A stretch of DNA of 64,000 bases. Origin: Singulisphaera sp. GP187 (GTDB lineage Bacteria > Planctomycetota > Planctomycetia > Gemmatales > Gemmataceae). The notes under the pieces were generated by a model, which was not told where the DNA came from, made no database searches, and saw only the letters and a list, made by a program, of their open reading frames with translations. The stretch spans positions 1 to 64,000 of the forward strand of contig CAMAUE010000003.1 in the NCBI GenBank assembly GCA_945861245.1, given 5' to 3'. Below are positions 47,445-56,377 of the stretch, piece after piece; position 1 is the first letter of the stretch, and each line of letters opens with the position of its first letter. The position numbers and the translations under genes were made by a program.

Positions 47445-47681
47445 GTGGAACCACTCATCGAACGCATCACCATGAATCCCGCCGTATTGGCCGGCAAGCC
47501 GACGATTCGCGGCATGCGCATCAGTGTGGAGCACGTCTTGACGGCACTCGGAAGCGACGTGCCTGTCGAGGATATTCTTGCTGATTATCCCGATTTGGAG
47601 AAGGCGGACATCTCGGCCTGCCTCTTGTATGCGGCTCAGATGGTTGGTGATGAACGTGTCTACTTCGTCGGTGCACAATGA
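47445..47681 (+). CDS. DUF433 antitoxin
   Basis: RITMNPAVLAGKPTIRGMRISVEHVLTALGSDVPVEDILADYPDLEKADISACLLYA. Confidence 0.9.
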   Translation: MEPLIERITMNPAVLAGKPTIRGMRISVEHVLTALGSDVPVEDILADYPDLEKADISACLLYAAQMVGDERVYFVGAQ

Positions 47682-48034
47682 CGATTTTGAAGGTGCTCGT
47701 CGATGTCAGCGCCGGAGATGCGATCGTTGAATGGCTGCGCGAAAGCGGGCATGACGTCGCAGCCGTTCGTTACCGTGATCCGCGAATGGACGATTCCGAT
47801 ATCCTTGCCTGGGCCGTTCAAGAAGGTCGCCTTGTCATCACGATGGATAAAGATTTCGGCGAATTAGTCTACCATTCCGGCCAAGAGCACTCAGGTGTGT
47901 TGTTGTTCCGGCTTGAATCAGCGCCGCGGGCGACGAAGCTCTAGATTATGAAAGATGTCCTGGATCGACACGGTGCCGAAATTGGTGCTGGCTTCGCCGT
48001 GTATCAAAAAGGCCGGCTGCGAATTCGTGTATGA
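47678..48034 (+). pseudogene. DUF5615 PIN-like toxin interrupted by an in-frame TAG at 47942-47944
   Basis: MTILKVLVDVSAGDAIVEWLRESGHDVAAVRYRDPRMDDSDILAWAVQEGRLVITMDKDFGELVYHSGQEHSGVLLFRLESAPRATKL*IMKDVLDRHGAEIGAGFAVYQKGRLRIRV*; both parts in one frame. Confidence 0.75.
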
Positions 48035-48045
48035 AAGGGATTCCA

Positions 48046-49455
48046 ATGCCCCCACCTCTCTCTCGTCGCGAATTCCTCTGGCAATCCGGCGGCGGCCTAG
48101 GCGGGATTGCCCTGGCGTCGTTGCTGAATGGCGATGCGTCGCTGGCACAAGAACACGGCGGCGTGCATCATCGCGCAAAAGCGAAGCGCGTCGTGCAGCT
48201 CTTCATGTCCGGCGCGGCCAGCCAGTGCGATACGTTTGACTATAAGCCGATGCTCATTCAACGTAACGGTCAGGCGTTCGACCCCGGCGGGCGCGTCGAG
48301 CTTTTCCAGTCCAACCCGGGCCATGTGATGGCGTCGCCGTGGCGTTGGCGGCAACATGGGCAATCGGGCAAGTGGATCAGCGATCTGCTACCTCACATCG
48401 CAAGCTGCGTCGACGACATCGCCTTCATCCCGTCGATGGTGGCACGCTCCAACGTGCACGGTCCGGCAACGTTCATGCAGAACACCGGCTTCGTCCTGCC
48501 CGGCTTTCCCGCCATGGGGGCGTGGATCAACTACGGCCTGGGCAGCATTACCGATAACCTCCCCGCCTTCGTCGTCATCCCCGACTCACGCGGCTATGCC
48601 CCGAACGGCCCCGCCAACTGGAGTGCCGCGTTCTTGCCCGCCAGCCATCAGGGCACGACGATTCGGCCCAGCGACCGCAACCCGATCTTCGACCTCTTCC
48701 CCGGTCCCAACAACTACATCACACCCCAAAGCGAGCGTGACGGCCTGCAACTCCTACAAGAAATGAATCGCCGACACAGCGAAACCCGCCCTGGCGACAC
48801 CCGGCTCGAAGGCCGCATTCAGACCTACGAACTCGCGGCACGCCTGCAACTCAGCGCGCCGGAAGTGCTCGACATCGCCCGTGAGACGCGCGAGACGCAA
48901 CGGCTGTACGGCCTCGACGAACCGATCACTGCCGAGTTTGGCCGCAACTGCCTGATCGCTCGGCGATTGCTCGAACGTGGCGTGCGCTTTGTGCAAATCT
49001 GGTCGGGTGCGGACAACGGCTTCCCTCGCCGTAACTGGGATTCGCACGAGCAGCTCCAGCGCGACCACGGCGACATGGGCACCAGCATGGATCGGCCGAC
49101 GGCGGCACTCATCAAGGATCTGAAGCGCCGTGGCTTGCTCGACGACACGATCGTGATGTGGACGACGGAGTTCGGTCGCATGCCGTGCAGCCAGGGCAGT
49201 CTGGGCCGCGATCACAATCCGTTCACGTTTACGACATGGATGGCAGGCGGCGGCATCAAAGGCGGCGTGACGTATGGCGCCAGCGACGAGTGGTCGTTCC
49301 GCGCCGCCGAGGATCCGACGTATTGCTACGACGTGCATGCCACAATGCTGCACCTGCTCGGCATCGACCATACCCGGCTAACGTATCGCCACAACGGCAT
49401 CGATCGCCGCCTGACCGACGTGCACGGGCATGTGATCGAGCAGATCGTGGCGTGA
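48046..49455 (+). CDS. DUF1501 domain protein
   Basis: MPPPLSRREFLWQSGGGLGGIALASLL; VVQLFMSGAASQCDTFDYKP; TEFGRMPCSQGSLGRDHNPFTFTTWMAGGGIKGGVTYGASDE. Alternative start 48031. Confidence 0.92.
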   Translation: MPPPLSRREFLWQSGGGLGGIALASLLNGDASLAQEHGGVHHRAKAKRVVQLFMSGAASQCDTFDYKPMLIQRNGQAFDPGGRVELFQSNPGHVMASPWRWRQHGQSGKWISDLLPHIASCVDDIAFIPSMVARSNVHGPATFMQNTGFVLPGFPAMGAWINYGLGSITDNLPAFVVIPDSRGYAPNGPANWSAAFLPASHQGTTIRPSDRNPIFDLFPGPNNYITPQSERDGLQLLQEMNRRHSETRPGDTRLEGRIQTYELAARLQLSAPEVLDIARETRETQRLYGLDEPITAEFGRNCLIARRLLERGVRFVQIWSGADNGFPRRNWDSHEQLQRDHGDMGTSMDRPTAALIKDLKRRGLLDDTIVMWTTEFGRMPCSQGSLGRDHNPFTFTTWMAGGGIKGGVTYGASDEWSFRAAEDPTYCYDVHATMLHLLGIDHTRLTYRHNGIDRRLTDVHGHVIEQIVA

Positions 49456-49463
49456 TCGCATCC

Positions 49464-49519
49464 TCCGCTTGCGGCTTAGCGCTCGGATGATTGCGTGCGA
49501 GCGCTTAGCCGTAAGCGGA
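49464..49519. repeat. Family B palindromic repeat
   Basis: TCCGCTTGCGGCTTAGCGCTCG ... CGAGCGCTTAGCCGTAAGCGGA. Confidence 0.88.
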
Positions 49520-49531
49520 AAACAGGGAGGT

Positions 49532-50713
49532 CTAACACTCCGCAGTCAGCCGCCCGATCAGCATCGCGGTGCGTTCCGCATTCAGGTGTAGCGGGTTGAT
49601 GATGAGCGTGCCCTGTGCCAACTTCATGTGCCCGACTTGTACCGAGGGTTTGCCCTGCCGTAGCGATCGGCATACGTCGAAGGCGTTCTTGCCGCTGGTC
49701 AACGTGATCTCCAGCATTGGATAGGTTTGTCCATCGCTTGGCAACAACTGACAACGCACCGGTGCATTGGTGAGGGAGGCAGCGATTTCCTTGAGCATCC
49801 GTTCCATGTCGGCTAACTCGCGATCGTAGATGCCGCTCGTGAATAGCTTGAGCGCGGTCAATAACGCTGCGATTTGTTCCTTGGATACTTTGAGCGCCCG
49901 CCCGATGCCGTGGCGCGGGATGCCGGCCAGTTTCGATTTGTCGATCAGGTCGGCGGGCGGATCCCAGAGTTCAAAGTGATCGTCCATGTCAAGCATCTGT
50001 AGCAGGGCAGAACCGATGAGGTCGCGCCGGCCACACAGGATACCCGTCGATTGCGGCCCACGGATCGCCTTGCCGCCGCTGTAGACGACGAGGTCGGCGC
50101 CCGTGGCGATGATATCGCGCAGATTCGAGCGAGGCGGCAACTCTCCGGCAGCGTCGACCAACACCGGCAAGTTGCGGGCATGAGCACGCTTGACAAGCTC
50201 GGCCAACGGCGGGGCGGCGTTTACGTCGTACACGTGCAGCACGCCCGCGGTTTTGGGGCCGAATGCGGTTTCGAACTCCCATGCCTCGGCTCGGCGGACA
50301 CCCGCGCCGGCGACGATTTCGTGAAAGCCGACCTCGACAAACCGCACGCCGGCCGCGCGCACGGCGTGATCGTAGCCGTTGCGATGCTCGCGAGCGACGA
50401 CGAATTCGTGCGGCATCGTTTCGGTGAATGGCAGCTGCTCCATCCGGCCGATGTCGCACCGCGTGAGAATCGCCGCTGCGCCAAGCATCAATCCCGCGGC
50501 GGCGCCGTTCGTGACGATACCCGCCTCGGCACCCGTCGCCTCGGCGATGACGCGGGACGCCGCTGCTTGCAGCTGATCGAGCGGCACCGAGTCGCTGGCT
50601 GCGGCGCAGAATGCGTCGAGCACCGCCCGTGGCATCGGTGCTCCGCCCAGGCGAGTCACCGACCCGGAGACATTGATGATTGGCTCGATTCCCCACTCAC
50701 GGAATATGCTCAT
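49532..50713 (-). CDS. PLP-dependent SelA-like / aminotransferase class V-fold protein
   Basis: PIINVSGSVTRLGGAPMPRAVLDAF; EAGIVTNGAAAGLMLGAAAILT; GADLVVYSGGKAIRGPQSTGILCGRRDLI. Confidence 0.85.
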   Translation of the reverse strand: MSIFREWGIEPIINVSGSVTRLGGAPMPRAVLDAFCAAASDSVPLDQLQAAASRVIAEATGAEAGIVTNGAAAGLMLGAAAILTRCDIGRMEQLPFTETMPHEFVVAREHRNGYDHAVRAAGVRFVEVGFHEIVAGAGVRRAEAWEFETAFGPKTAGVLHVYDVNAAPPLAELVKRAHARNLPVLVDAAGELPPRSNLRDIIATGADLVVYSGGKAIRGPQSTGILCGRRDLIGSALLQMLDMDDHFELWDPPADLIDKSKLAGIPRHGIGRALKVSKEQIAALLTALKLFTSGIYDRELADMERMLKEIAASLTNAPVRCQLLPSDGQTYPMLEITLTSGKNAFDVCRSLRQGKPSVQVGHMKLAQGTLIINPLHLNAERTAMLIGRLTAEC

Positions 50714-50938
50714 TGTTTACCTCGAATGTTTCGTTTGCAATCCATTCCTGAAGAAATAACGGGAAAATTACGACTTTCCGCGGAATTGGGTGCAAATTCC
50801 TCTCGCCGGATGCCGCATAGGAAGGTATGATACACGCGCGGAAAAAAAAAATCACTGTCCGGCGCAAGGTTTTGGCAAACCAGGCGTTATTTTGGTAGAA
50901 ACAGCGAAAATCCGCAGCCTCGCCCCAGGTGTTTAGCC

Positions 50939-51319
50939 ATGAGACTTGCAATAACCATAATGTTGGCAATATGTTGCGCGATCGCGTGGCCCGCTGCCGA
51001 TGCGCGGGCGCAAGGGCCATCGACCGTGGCGGTTGGCTTCCGGAATCGGACCGATTACAATCTTCTCGTAAAAGGCTATACAGTTGTCAACGGCGTTCAA
51101 CGGTCGGGACCAAGTATGGCGATGAAGAAAATCGACGGAATGGCTTTTGACACGAGCGTCCCATCCGGTACGCGATATTACACCGTCTACGACGCCAACA
51201 ATCCGCAGCGTGTCTACCTGCGTGAGTTCCCTGTTTTTGTGCAAAATCGCGATCTGTTCATCAACATTATGCCCTCACAGACAGACCCCAAAGCTGTGGT
51301 TTTCACGCTGAGTAAGTAA
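50939..51319 (+). CDS. Small secreted protein of unknown function
   Basis: MRLAITIMLAICCAIAWPAADARAQGPSTVAVGFRNRTDYNLLVKGYTVVNG; signal peptide. Confidence 0.65.
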   Translation: MRLAITIMLAICCAIAWPAADARAQGPSTVAVGFRNRTDYNLLVKGYTVVNGVQRSGPSMAMKKIDGMAFDTSVPSGTRYYTVYDANNPQRVYLREFPVFVQNRDLFINIMPSQTDPKAVVFTLSK

Positions 51320-51324
51320 CGCAC

Positions 51325-51370
51325 ATCAGAGCCGGATAAAATACACCGTCGCTCATGCTTTCGGCTCTGA
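51325..51370. terminator. Short hairpin after the small secreted protein gene
   Basis: TCAGAGCCGGA ... TTCGGCTCTGA. Confidence 0.5.
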
Positions 51371-51464
51371 CGTTGGTCGAGAACATTTCTCAAATCTGCC
51401 GGCGCGAAATATAATCTCGCTTCCGTCGAAAGCCCACGAACCTACTTCCTTTCAAGGACTGCAC

Positions 51465-52013
51465 ATGATGTCCGAGACTTGGATCACTGTCGCGACTTTT
51501 CACGACACGGTTGCGGCTGTCGTCGCCAGGAATTTCCTCGACGATGAAGGCATTCCCTCCATTTTGCTTGATGAAGCAACCGTAGGCATAGGCTGGATGC
51601 TTGCCAATGCGATCGGCGGCATCAAACTGCAGGTTGCGCCGCATCATTTTGAACGCGCGGAATTGCTGCTCACGCAGATTCGTGAAGCTCAAGCCGAACA
51701 GGAATCGGACGCCCGCGAGCCCGACGCACATGCCTTCGCTTCAGCTGAAATCGCGGAGGACCTCCAGGCTGAGCACGAGGACAGGCAGCCGATCAACGAT
51801 TTGGCCGACAAACTCTTCCGCAGTACCGTGTTCGGCTATATCATTTGGCCATTGCAGGCCTACGCACTTTTTCTGATGTTGCAGATTGCCGCCAGTGAAG
51901 GAAAAGTCAGCCCGAATCGGCGCTGGAAGATTTGGCTGTCGGTCATTCTGAACGTGCCAATCCTGATGATGGTGCTCGTGCCGTTGCTGTGTTTGCAAGC
52001 CTGGCTGCGCTGA
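51465..52013 (+). CDS. DUF2007-like N-terminal domain protein with C-terminal membrane segments
   Basis: WITVATFHDTVAAVVARNFLDDEGIPSILLDEATVGIGWMLANAIGGIKLQVAPHHFERAELLL. Confidence 0.75.
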   Translation: MMSETWITVATFHDTVAAVVARNFLDDEGIPSILLDEATVGIGWMLANAIGGIKLQVAPHHFERAELLLTQIREAQAEQESDAREPDAHAFASAEIAEDLQAEHEDRQPINDLADKLFRSTVFGYIIWPLQAYALFLMLQIAASEGKVSPNRRWKIWLSVILNVPILMMVLVPLLCLQAWLR

Positions 52014-52047
52014 TGTGGATTGCATCGTCCCGCGTGGACCTGTCTCC

Positions 52048-52101
52048 CGCTTGCGGTTTAGCGCTCGCGCGTGTTGCGCCGAGTGCTAATCCGCAAGCGG
52101 C
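52048..52101. repeat. Family B palindromic repeat
   Basis: CCGCTTGCGGTTTAGCGCTCG ... CGAGTGCTAATCCGCAAGCGG; between convergent genes. Confidence 0.85.
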
Positions 52102-52107
52102 AAAACT

Positions 52108-53106
52108 CTAACACCACATCCGTTTGTCAACGACGTTCAGCAACCTCTCGCCTTTCACGAATCCCCGCAGATTCGCTAACAGCGTCTCCAGATGTCGCTC
52201 CGGCACACGCGGCGAGGCAGCGGCGCAGTGCGGCGTCAGGATCACGTTTTCCATGTTCCACATCGGATGCCCCGCAGGCAACGGCTCCGTTTCGAGCACA
52301 TCCAACCCGGCCCCAGCGATCTCGCCCGCTTGCAATGCTGCTGTCAGGTCCGCGAGATCGACGATCACGCCGCGACCGACGTTGATGAGGTACGCGCTCT
52401 TCTTCATTTTCCGAATGCGTTCGCGATTGAAGAGTTTGAACGTCTCCGGCGTATGCGGGGCGGCGATGACGACGAAATCGCATTGGCCCAGCATCTCCGC
52501 GAGGTGGCTGGGTCGATAGATCGCACACCCGACCGGCGCGTCCTCGGCACGCGGATCGACGCTCAGAACACGCATGCCGAATGCGATACCGCGCTCGGCG
52601 ACGGCGATGCCAATTCCGCCCAAACCGACGATGCCGAGCGTGCAATCGCCGAGCGTGATGGCGGCGCAATCCGAAGGATGCACCTCGCCCGGTCCGCCGT
52701 AGCCGGGCAACTCGCCCGCATCGCGGCCGAGCATCCGCCATTCGCCGCGCAACTGTTGACGCAGATAGATATGAAAGTTCTTGGCGAAACAGATGATGTA
52801 TCCGAACACATGATCGGCAATGACATCGCTGAAAATACCACGCATATTCGTCACGATCACGGGCGATGCGACGAGGTCGGGATAGAGATATTTCTCCATG
52901 CTCGCGGTCGGCGATTGGACCCAGCGCAATCGTTTGGCCGCCTTGAGGAGACGCGGCGTCAGGTAGCCGAACAGCGCGTCGGCATCGGCGATCTCCGCCT
53001 CGGCGATGTCGTCATTCGCCGCATTGACGACGCGCATTGGGTGGGCAGCGTCGACGATTTTCGTCAGGCGCTCGTCGGAAACGGGTGGTGAAATGACCAG
53101 CTTCAT
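52108..53106 (-). CDS. D-2-hydroxyacid dehydrogenase
   Basis: LGIVGLGGIGIAVAERGIAFGMRVLSVDPR; KSAYLINVGRGVIVDLADLTAALQAGEIAGAGLDVLETEPLPAGHPMWNMENVILTPHCA. Confidence 0.93.
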   Translation of the reverse strand: MKLVISPPVSDERLTKIVDAAHPMRVVNAANDDIAEAEIADADALFGYLTPRLLKAAKRLRWVQSPTASMEKYLYPDLVASPVIVTNMRGIFSDVIADHVFGYIICFAKNFHIYLRQQLRGEWRMLGRDAGELPGYGGPGEVHPSDCAAITLGDCTLGIVGLGGIGIAVAERGIAFGMRVLSVDPRAEDAPVGCAIYRPSHLAEMLGQCDFVVIAAPHTPETFKLFNRERIRKMKKSAYLINVGRGVIVDLADLTAALQAGEIAGAGLDVLETEPLPAGHPMWNMENVILTPHCAAASPRVPERHLETLLANLRGFVKGERLLNVVDKRMWC

Positions 53107-53146
53107 CGTACGATCTCCGTAGGGAATACCGAGTGTGATCTTCCTT

Positions 53147-53210
53147 GATTTCCGCTTGCGGCTTAGCGCTCAAGTGGGACGTTCCGAGCGCTAAGCCGCA
53201 AGCGGAAATC
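53147..53210. repeat. Family B palindromic repeat with perfect 25-nt arms
   Basis: GATTTCCGCTTGCGGCTTAGCGCTC ... GAGCGCTAAGCCGCAAGCGGAAATC. Confidence 0.95.
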
Positions 53211-53227
53211 AATCGTGGACCAACATC

Positions 53228-54874
53228 ATGACGCCGTCCGCGTTTGTCGTCCTGGAACCGCTATCGTCCTCGCGCTCGCGCTCGCGCTTCTTCCTGCTGG
53301 CGTGGCTCCACGCCTTCGCGCGCCGCCTGCCGTTCTGGGCGCTCGTGGTCGTCATCCTCGTCTCGAACATCGGCGGCACCGCGTTCAACTTTATTTACAA
53401 CACCCAGCTCATTGTCGAACGCATTCTCACACCCAGCCAAAAAATAGGATTTTGGGACCACGCCGTCCCCATATACAACGCCGTCGCCTGGCCCACCTGC
53501 GTCGCGGCGATATTCTACGTTCTTTGGCCGCTGATGCGCTGCCTGGGCCAACTGCGGCGCGGCGAAATCGTCGAGCCGGCCTTCCTCGAGTTCTGCCAGC
53601 GCCGGCTCGTGAACTTCCCGATCTTCCTACTACTCCTCAACCTGATCGGCATGCTCCCCGGCGCCTTCATCTTTCCGTGGGTCATCACTGCCAAGGGTGG
53701 GACCGAACAAGCCGATGACATCTGGCTTCATTTCACGATCTCCTTTTTCATCTCCGCGGTTTTCACAACCGCCCAAACCTTCTTTCTCATGCAGGGATTT
53801 CTCACCGCCTATCTCTATCCCGACTTTTTCAAGGTCACCCGTCCCGAGGCCGTGCCGGGAGTCATCAAGATCCCGTTCACGCTCCGCCTTGTGATGCTGT
53901 GGACTGCCATCGTTTTGATGCCGCTCATCGGGCTGCTCACGGTCGCCCTGACTATCGATAGAAATAATCCCAAGCACCAGATGTTCGCAGTCGGCGTCGG
54001 CGTCGCCAGCGCCATCTCCGGCGCCGCGATCTTTTGGCTCGTCGGCCGCGATCTGTGGGGATGGATCCAGCTGCAAACCGAAGCGACCGGTCAGATCGCC
54101 GCGGGCAACTTCGACATCCGCATCGACCAGCCGCGGCCGGACGAATGGGGCCGACTGACGAACCACTTCAACGACATGGCGACATCACTCAGCCAGGCGT
54201 GGGACTCGCACGAAACGCTCGGCCAGCTGGTCAGCCCGCAGGTACGCGATCAGATTTTGCACAACAACCACGGCTTCGATGTGTCGATGCAGGAGGTCAC
54301 GGTGATGTTTGTCGATATTCGCGGCTTCACGACGCGTTGCGCCAGCGAATCGCCTCAGCGTATCGGTGAGCTGCTTAATCGTTTTCTCACGCTGGCCGTC
54401 CGTGCGATCGAAGGCAACGGCGGATACGTCAACAAGTTTCTCGGCGATGGCGTGATGGCGCTGTTCGGCGCCACTCAACCGCATCCCGATTACGCCGACT
54501 TTGCGCTTGCGTCCGCACGCGAGCTATTAACCCGGCTGCGCGAACTGAACGTCGAGTTGGTCGGGCAAGGGCAGGCGCCGCTCGTGGTTGGCATCGGCAT
54601 CCACACCGGCACGACGCTCGTCGGCTGCTTCGGTGCGACCGTTGTCGGTGAGGAGGGCCAACCGCTCATTCGCCGCGAATTCACCGCCATTGGCGAGACC
54701 GTCAACCTCTGCCAACGTATCGAACAGCTCACCAAAAAGGTCGGCGGCCCAATCCTTATCAGCGAGGCGACCCGCACATGCCTTCGAGAAATCTGGACGT
54801 TGGAAACCGTCGGCCCGCAGGAACTGCCCGGTTCGCCGACGCCAATGCTGGTTCATCGCGTGGTAGCGGAATAA
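53228..54874 (+). CDS. Membrane adenylate/guanylate cyclase with HAMP-like domain
   Basis: Several N-terminal TM segments; QTEATGQIAAGNFDIRIDQPRPDEWGRLTNHFNDMATSL; VTVMFVDIRGFTTRCASESPQRIGELLNRFLTLAVRAIEGNGGYVNKFLGDGVMALFG. Confidence 0.92.
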   Translation: MTPSAFVVLEPLSSSRSRSRFFLLAWLHAFARRLPFWALVVVILVSNIGGTAFNFIYNTQLIVERILTPSQKIGFWDHAVPIYNAVAWPTCVAAIFYVLWPLMRCLGQLRRGEIVEPAFLEFCQRRLVNFPIFLLLLNLIGMLPGAFIFPWVITAKGGTEQADDIWLHFTISFFISAVFTTAQTFFLMQGFLTAYLYPDFFKVTRPEAVPGVIKIPFTLRLVMLWTAIVLMPLIGLLTVALTIDRNNPKHQMFAVGVGVASAISGAAIFWLVGRDLWGWIQLQTEATGQIAAGNFDIRIDQPRPDEWGRLTNHFNDMATSLSQAWDSHETLGQLVSPQVRDQILHNNHGFDVSMQEVTVMFVDIRGFTTRCASESPQRIGELLNRFLTLAVRAIEGNGGYVNKFLGDGVMALFGATQPHPDYADFALASARELLTRLRELNVELVGQGQAPLVVGIGIHTGTTLVGCFGATVVGEEGQPLIRREFTAIGETVNLCQRIEQLTKKVGGPILISEATRTCLREIWTLETVGPQELPGSPTPMLVHRVVAE

Positions 54875-54891
54875 ACTGACCTAGGAATTCC

Positions 54892-54948
54892 GCCGCTTGC
54901 GGCTTAGCGTTCACAAAGCGCCGCTCGAGCGCTAAGCCGCAAGCGGCA
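54892..54948. repeat. Family B palindromic repeat
   Basis: GCCGCTTGCGGCTTAGCGTTC ... CGAGCGCTAAGCCGCAAGCGGC. Confidence 0.9.
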
Positions 54949-55015
54949 ATGCTGAAACTGATATGTATTTTGTATGATCCTTAGACGACCCCCACCCCTA
55001 TCCGGAGAACCTCTC

Positions 55016-56278
55016 ATGAACCGCTTTTTGGCAATCGTGCTCATCGCCATCGTCGCGCCGGCTGTGACCGCGCAGGACTTCTTCCTCAAGAAAGGCGATG
55101 TCGTCGTCATGATGGGCGACAGCATCACCGAGCAACGGCTCTACTCCAACTACGTCGAAATCTGGAGCCAAACGCGCTTCCCGTCGCACAACCTCGTCTT
55201 TCGCAACGTCGGCATCGGCGGTGATCGCTCGACCGGCGGCAACGGCCGCTTCAAACGCGATGTCCTCACCCACAAGCCGACCGTCCTCACCGTCGATTTC
55301 GGCATGAACGACGGCAACTACAACCTCAAGGCGTTCGACGAGAAATCGTTCGCCACCTACATCAAGGGACTGCAAGGCATCGCCGATCAGGCCAATGCCG
55401 CCAAGATTCGCGTCGCCTGGATCACGCCGCAACCGGTCGAGCATAATCCGGGCGACGCCAAAGAAGCATACAACATTACGCTCGAAAAGTTCTCCGCGGG
55501 CGTCGGCGACATCGCCAAGAAGAACGAAGGCCTGTTCGTTGACCAGTTCCATCCGTACTGGGCCGTCGTCGACAAGGCACGAAAAGCCGGCGAGAAAGGC
55601 CGTATCACCGGCGGCGACGCCGTGCACCCTGGACCCGCTGGCCAAGCCATGATGGCGGCGGCGATCATGAAGGGCATGAACTTTCCGCGAACCGTGTCGA
55701 GCGTCACAGTCGATGCTGCCGGTGGCTCGGGCAAGCCAGATACGAAGAACTGCACAATCGACTCGTTCAACACCGAAGGCGGCATCATTGCGTTTCAACG
55801 CAAAGACGCCGCTTTGCCGTTTTTCCCCGATGCCGCCAAGAGCATCCTGAAACACACGCCGCTTTTGGAAGAAATGAACGACTACGGTTTGAAGGTCACC
55901 GGTCTCAAAGCAGGCAAGTATGACGTGAAACTCGGCGGCAAAACGGTTGCCTCTTACAGCGATGCCGAACTCGCCAAGGGCGTCAACCTTGCCGGGCCTG
56001 CGTTGAAAGTCGGCCCGGTTGCCGATCAGGTCAACGCCATCGCCAAGGCGATCACCGACAAGACCAACTACTACTACGGCCAAATCTACGGCCCGTTGGT
56101 GCTGCAACGCAACATCGCCAAGAATCCTGATTTCAAAGATGTGGCGAAGGAGGACCTCGCCAAGCGGCGCGATGCCCTGATCGCCGAGCGCATGAAAAAG
56201 ATGCCGGAACTCGATGCGGCAATTCACAAGACGTTGGAGCCGCGACCACATCTTGTCGAAATCGTGGCCGCCAAGTAA
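55016..56278 (+). CDS. Secreted SGNH/GDSL-type hydrolase
   Basis: MNRFLAIVLIAIVAPAVTAQDFFLKKGDVVVMMGDSITEQRLYSNYVEIW; NVGIGGDRS; DFGMNDGNY; DAVHPGPAGQAMMA. Confidence 0.9.
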   Translation: MNRFLAIVLIAIVAPAVTAQDFFLKKGDVVVMMGDSITEQRLYSNYVEIWSQTRFPSHNLVFRNVGIGGDRSTGGNGRFKRDVLTHKPTVLTVDFGMNDGNYNLKAFDEKSFATYIKGLQGIADQANAAKIRVAWITPQPVEHNPGDAKEAYNITLEKFSAGVGDIAKKNEGLFVDQFHPYWAVVDKARKAGEKGRITGGDAVHPGPAGQAMMAAAIMKGMNFPRTVSSVTVDAAGGSGKPDTKNCTIDSFNTEGGIIAFQRKDAALPFFPDAAKSILKHTPLLEEMNDYGLKVTGLKAGKYDVKLGGKTVASYSDAELAKGVNLAGPALKVGPVADQVNAIAKAITDKTNYYYGQIYGPLVLQRNIAKNPDFKDVAKEDLAKRRDALIAERMKKMPELDAAIHKTLEPRPHLVEIVAAK

Positions 56279-56377
56279 ATCGAATCGAATCGCTTAGCTG
56301 TGACGCGCAGCGGAGCATGCCATTTCGCGCTAGGCAGCGCGTCGCGGATTAACGAACGATCGCATTTCGGAGTCGCC

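Noticed and set aside
1469-47944. Genome-wide reassignment of TAG to an amino acid
   Set aside because: TAG ends several genes at expected C-termini (9532-9534, 16922-16924), so a full recode is unlikely; only local interruption is proposed.
54998-56251. 417-aa minus-strand ORF opposite the SGNH hydrolase
   Set aside because: Mirror ORF; the opposite strand has a signal peptide and SGNH motifs.
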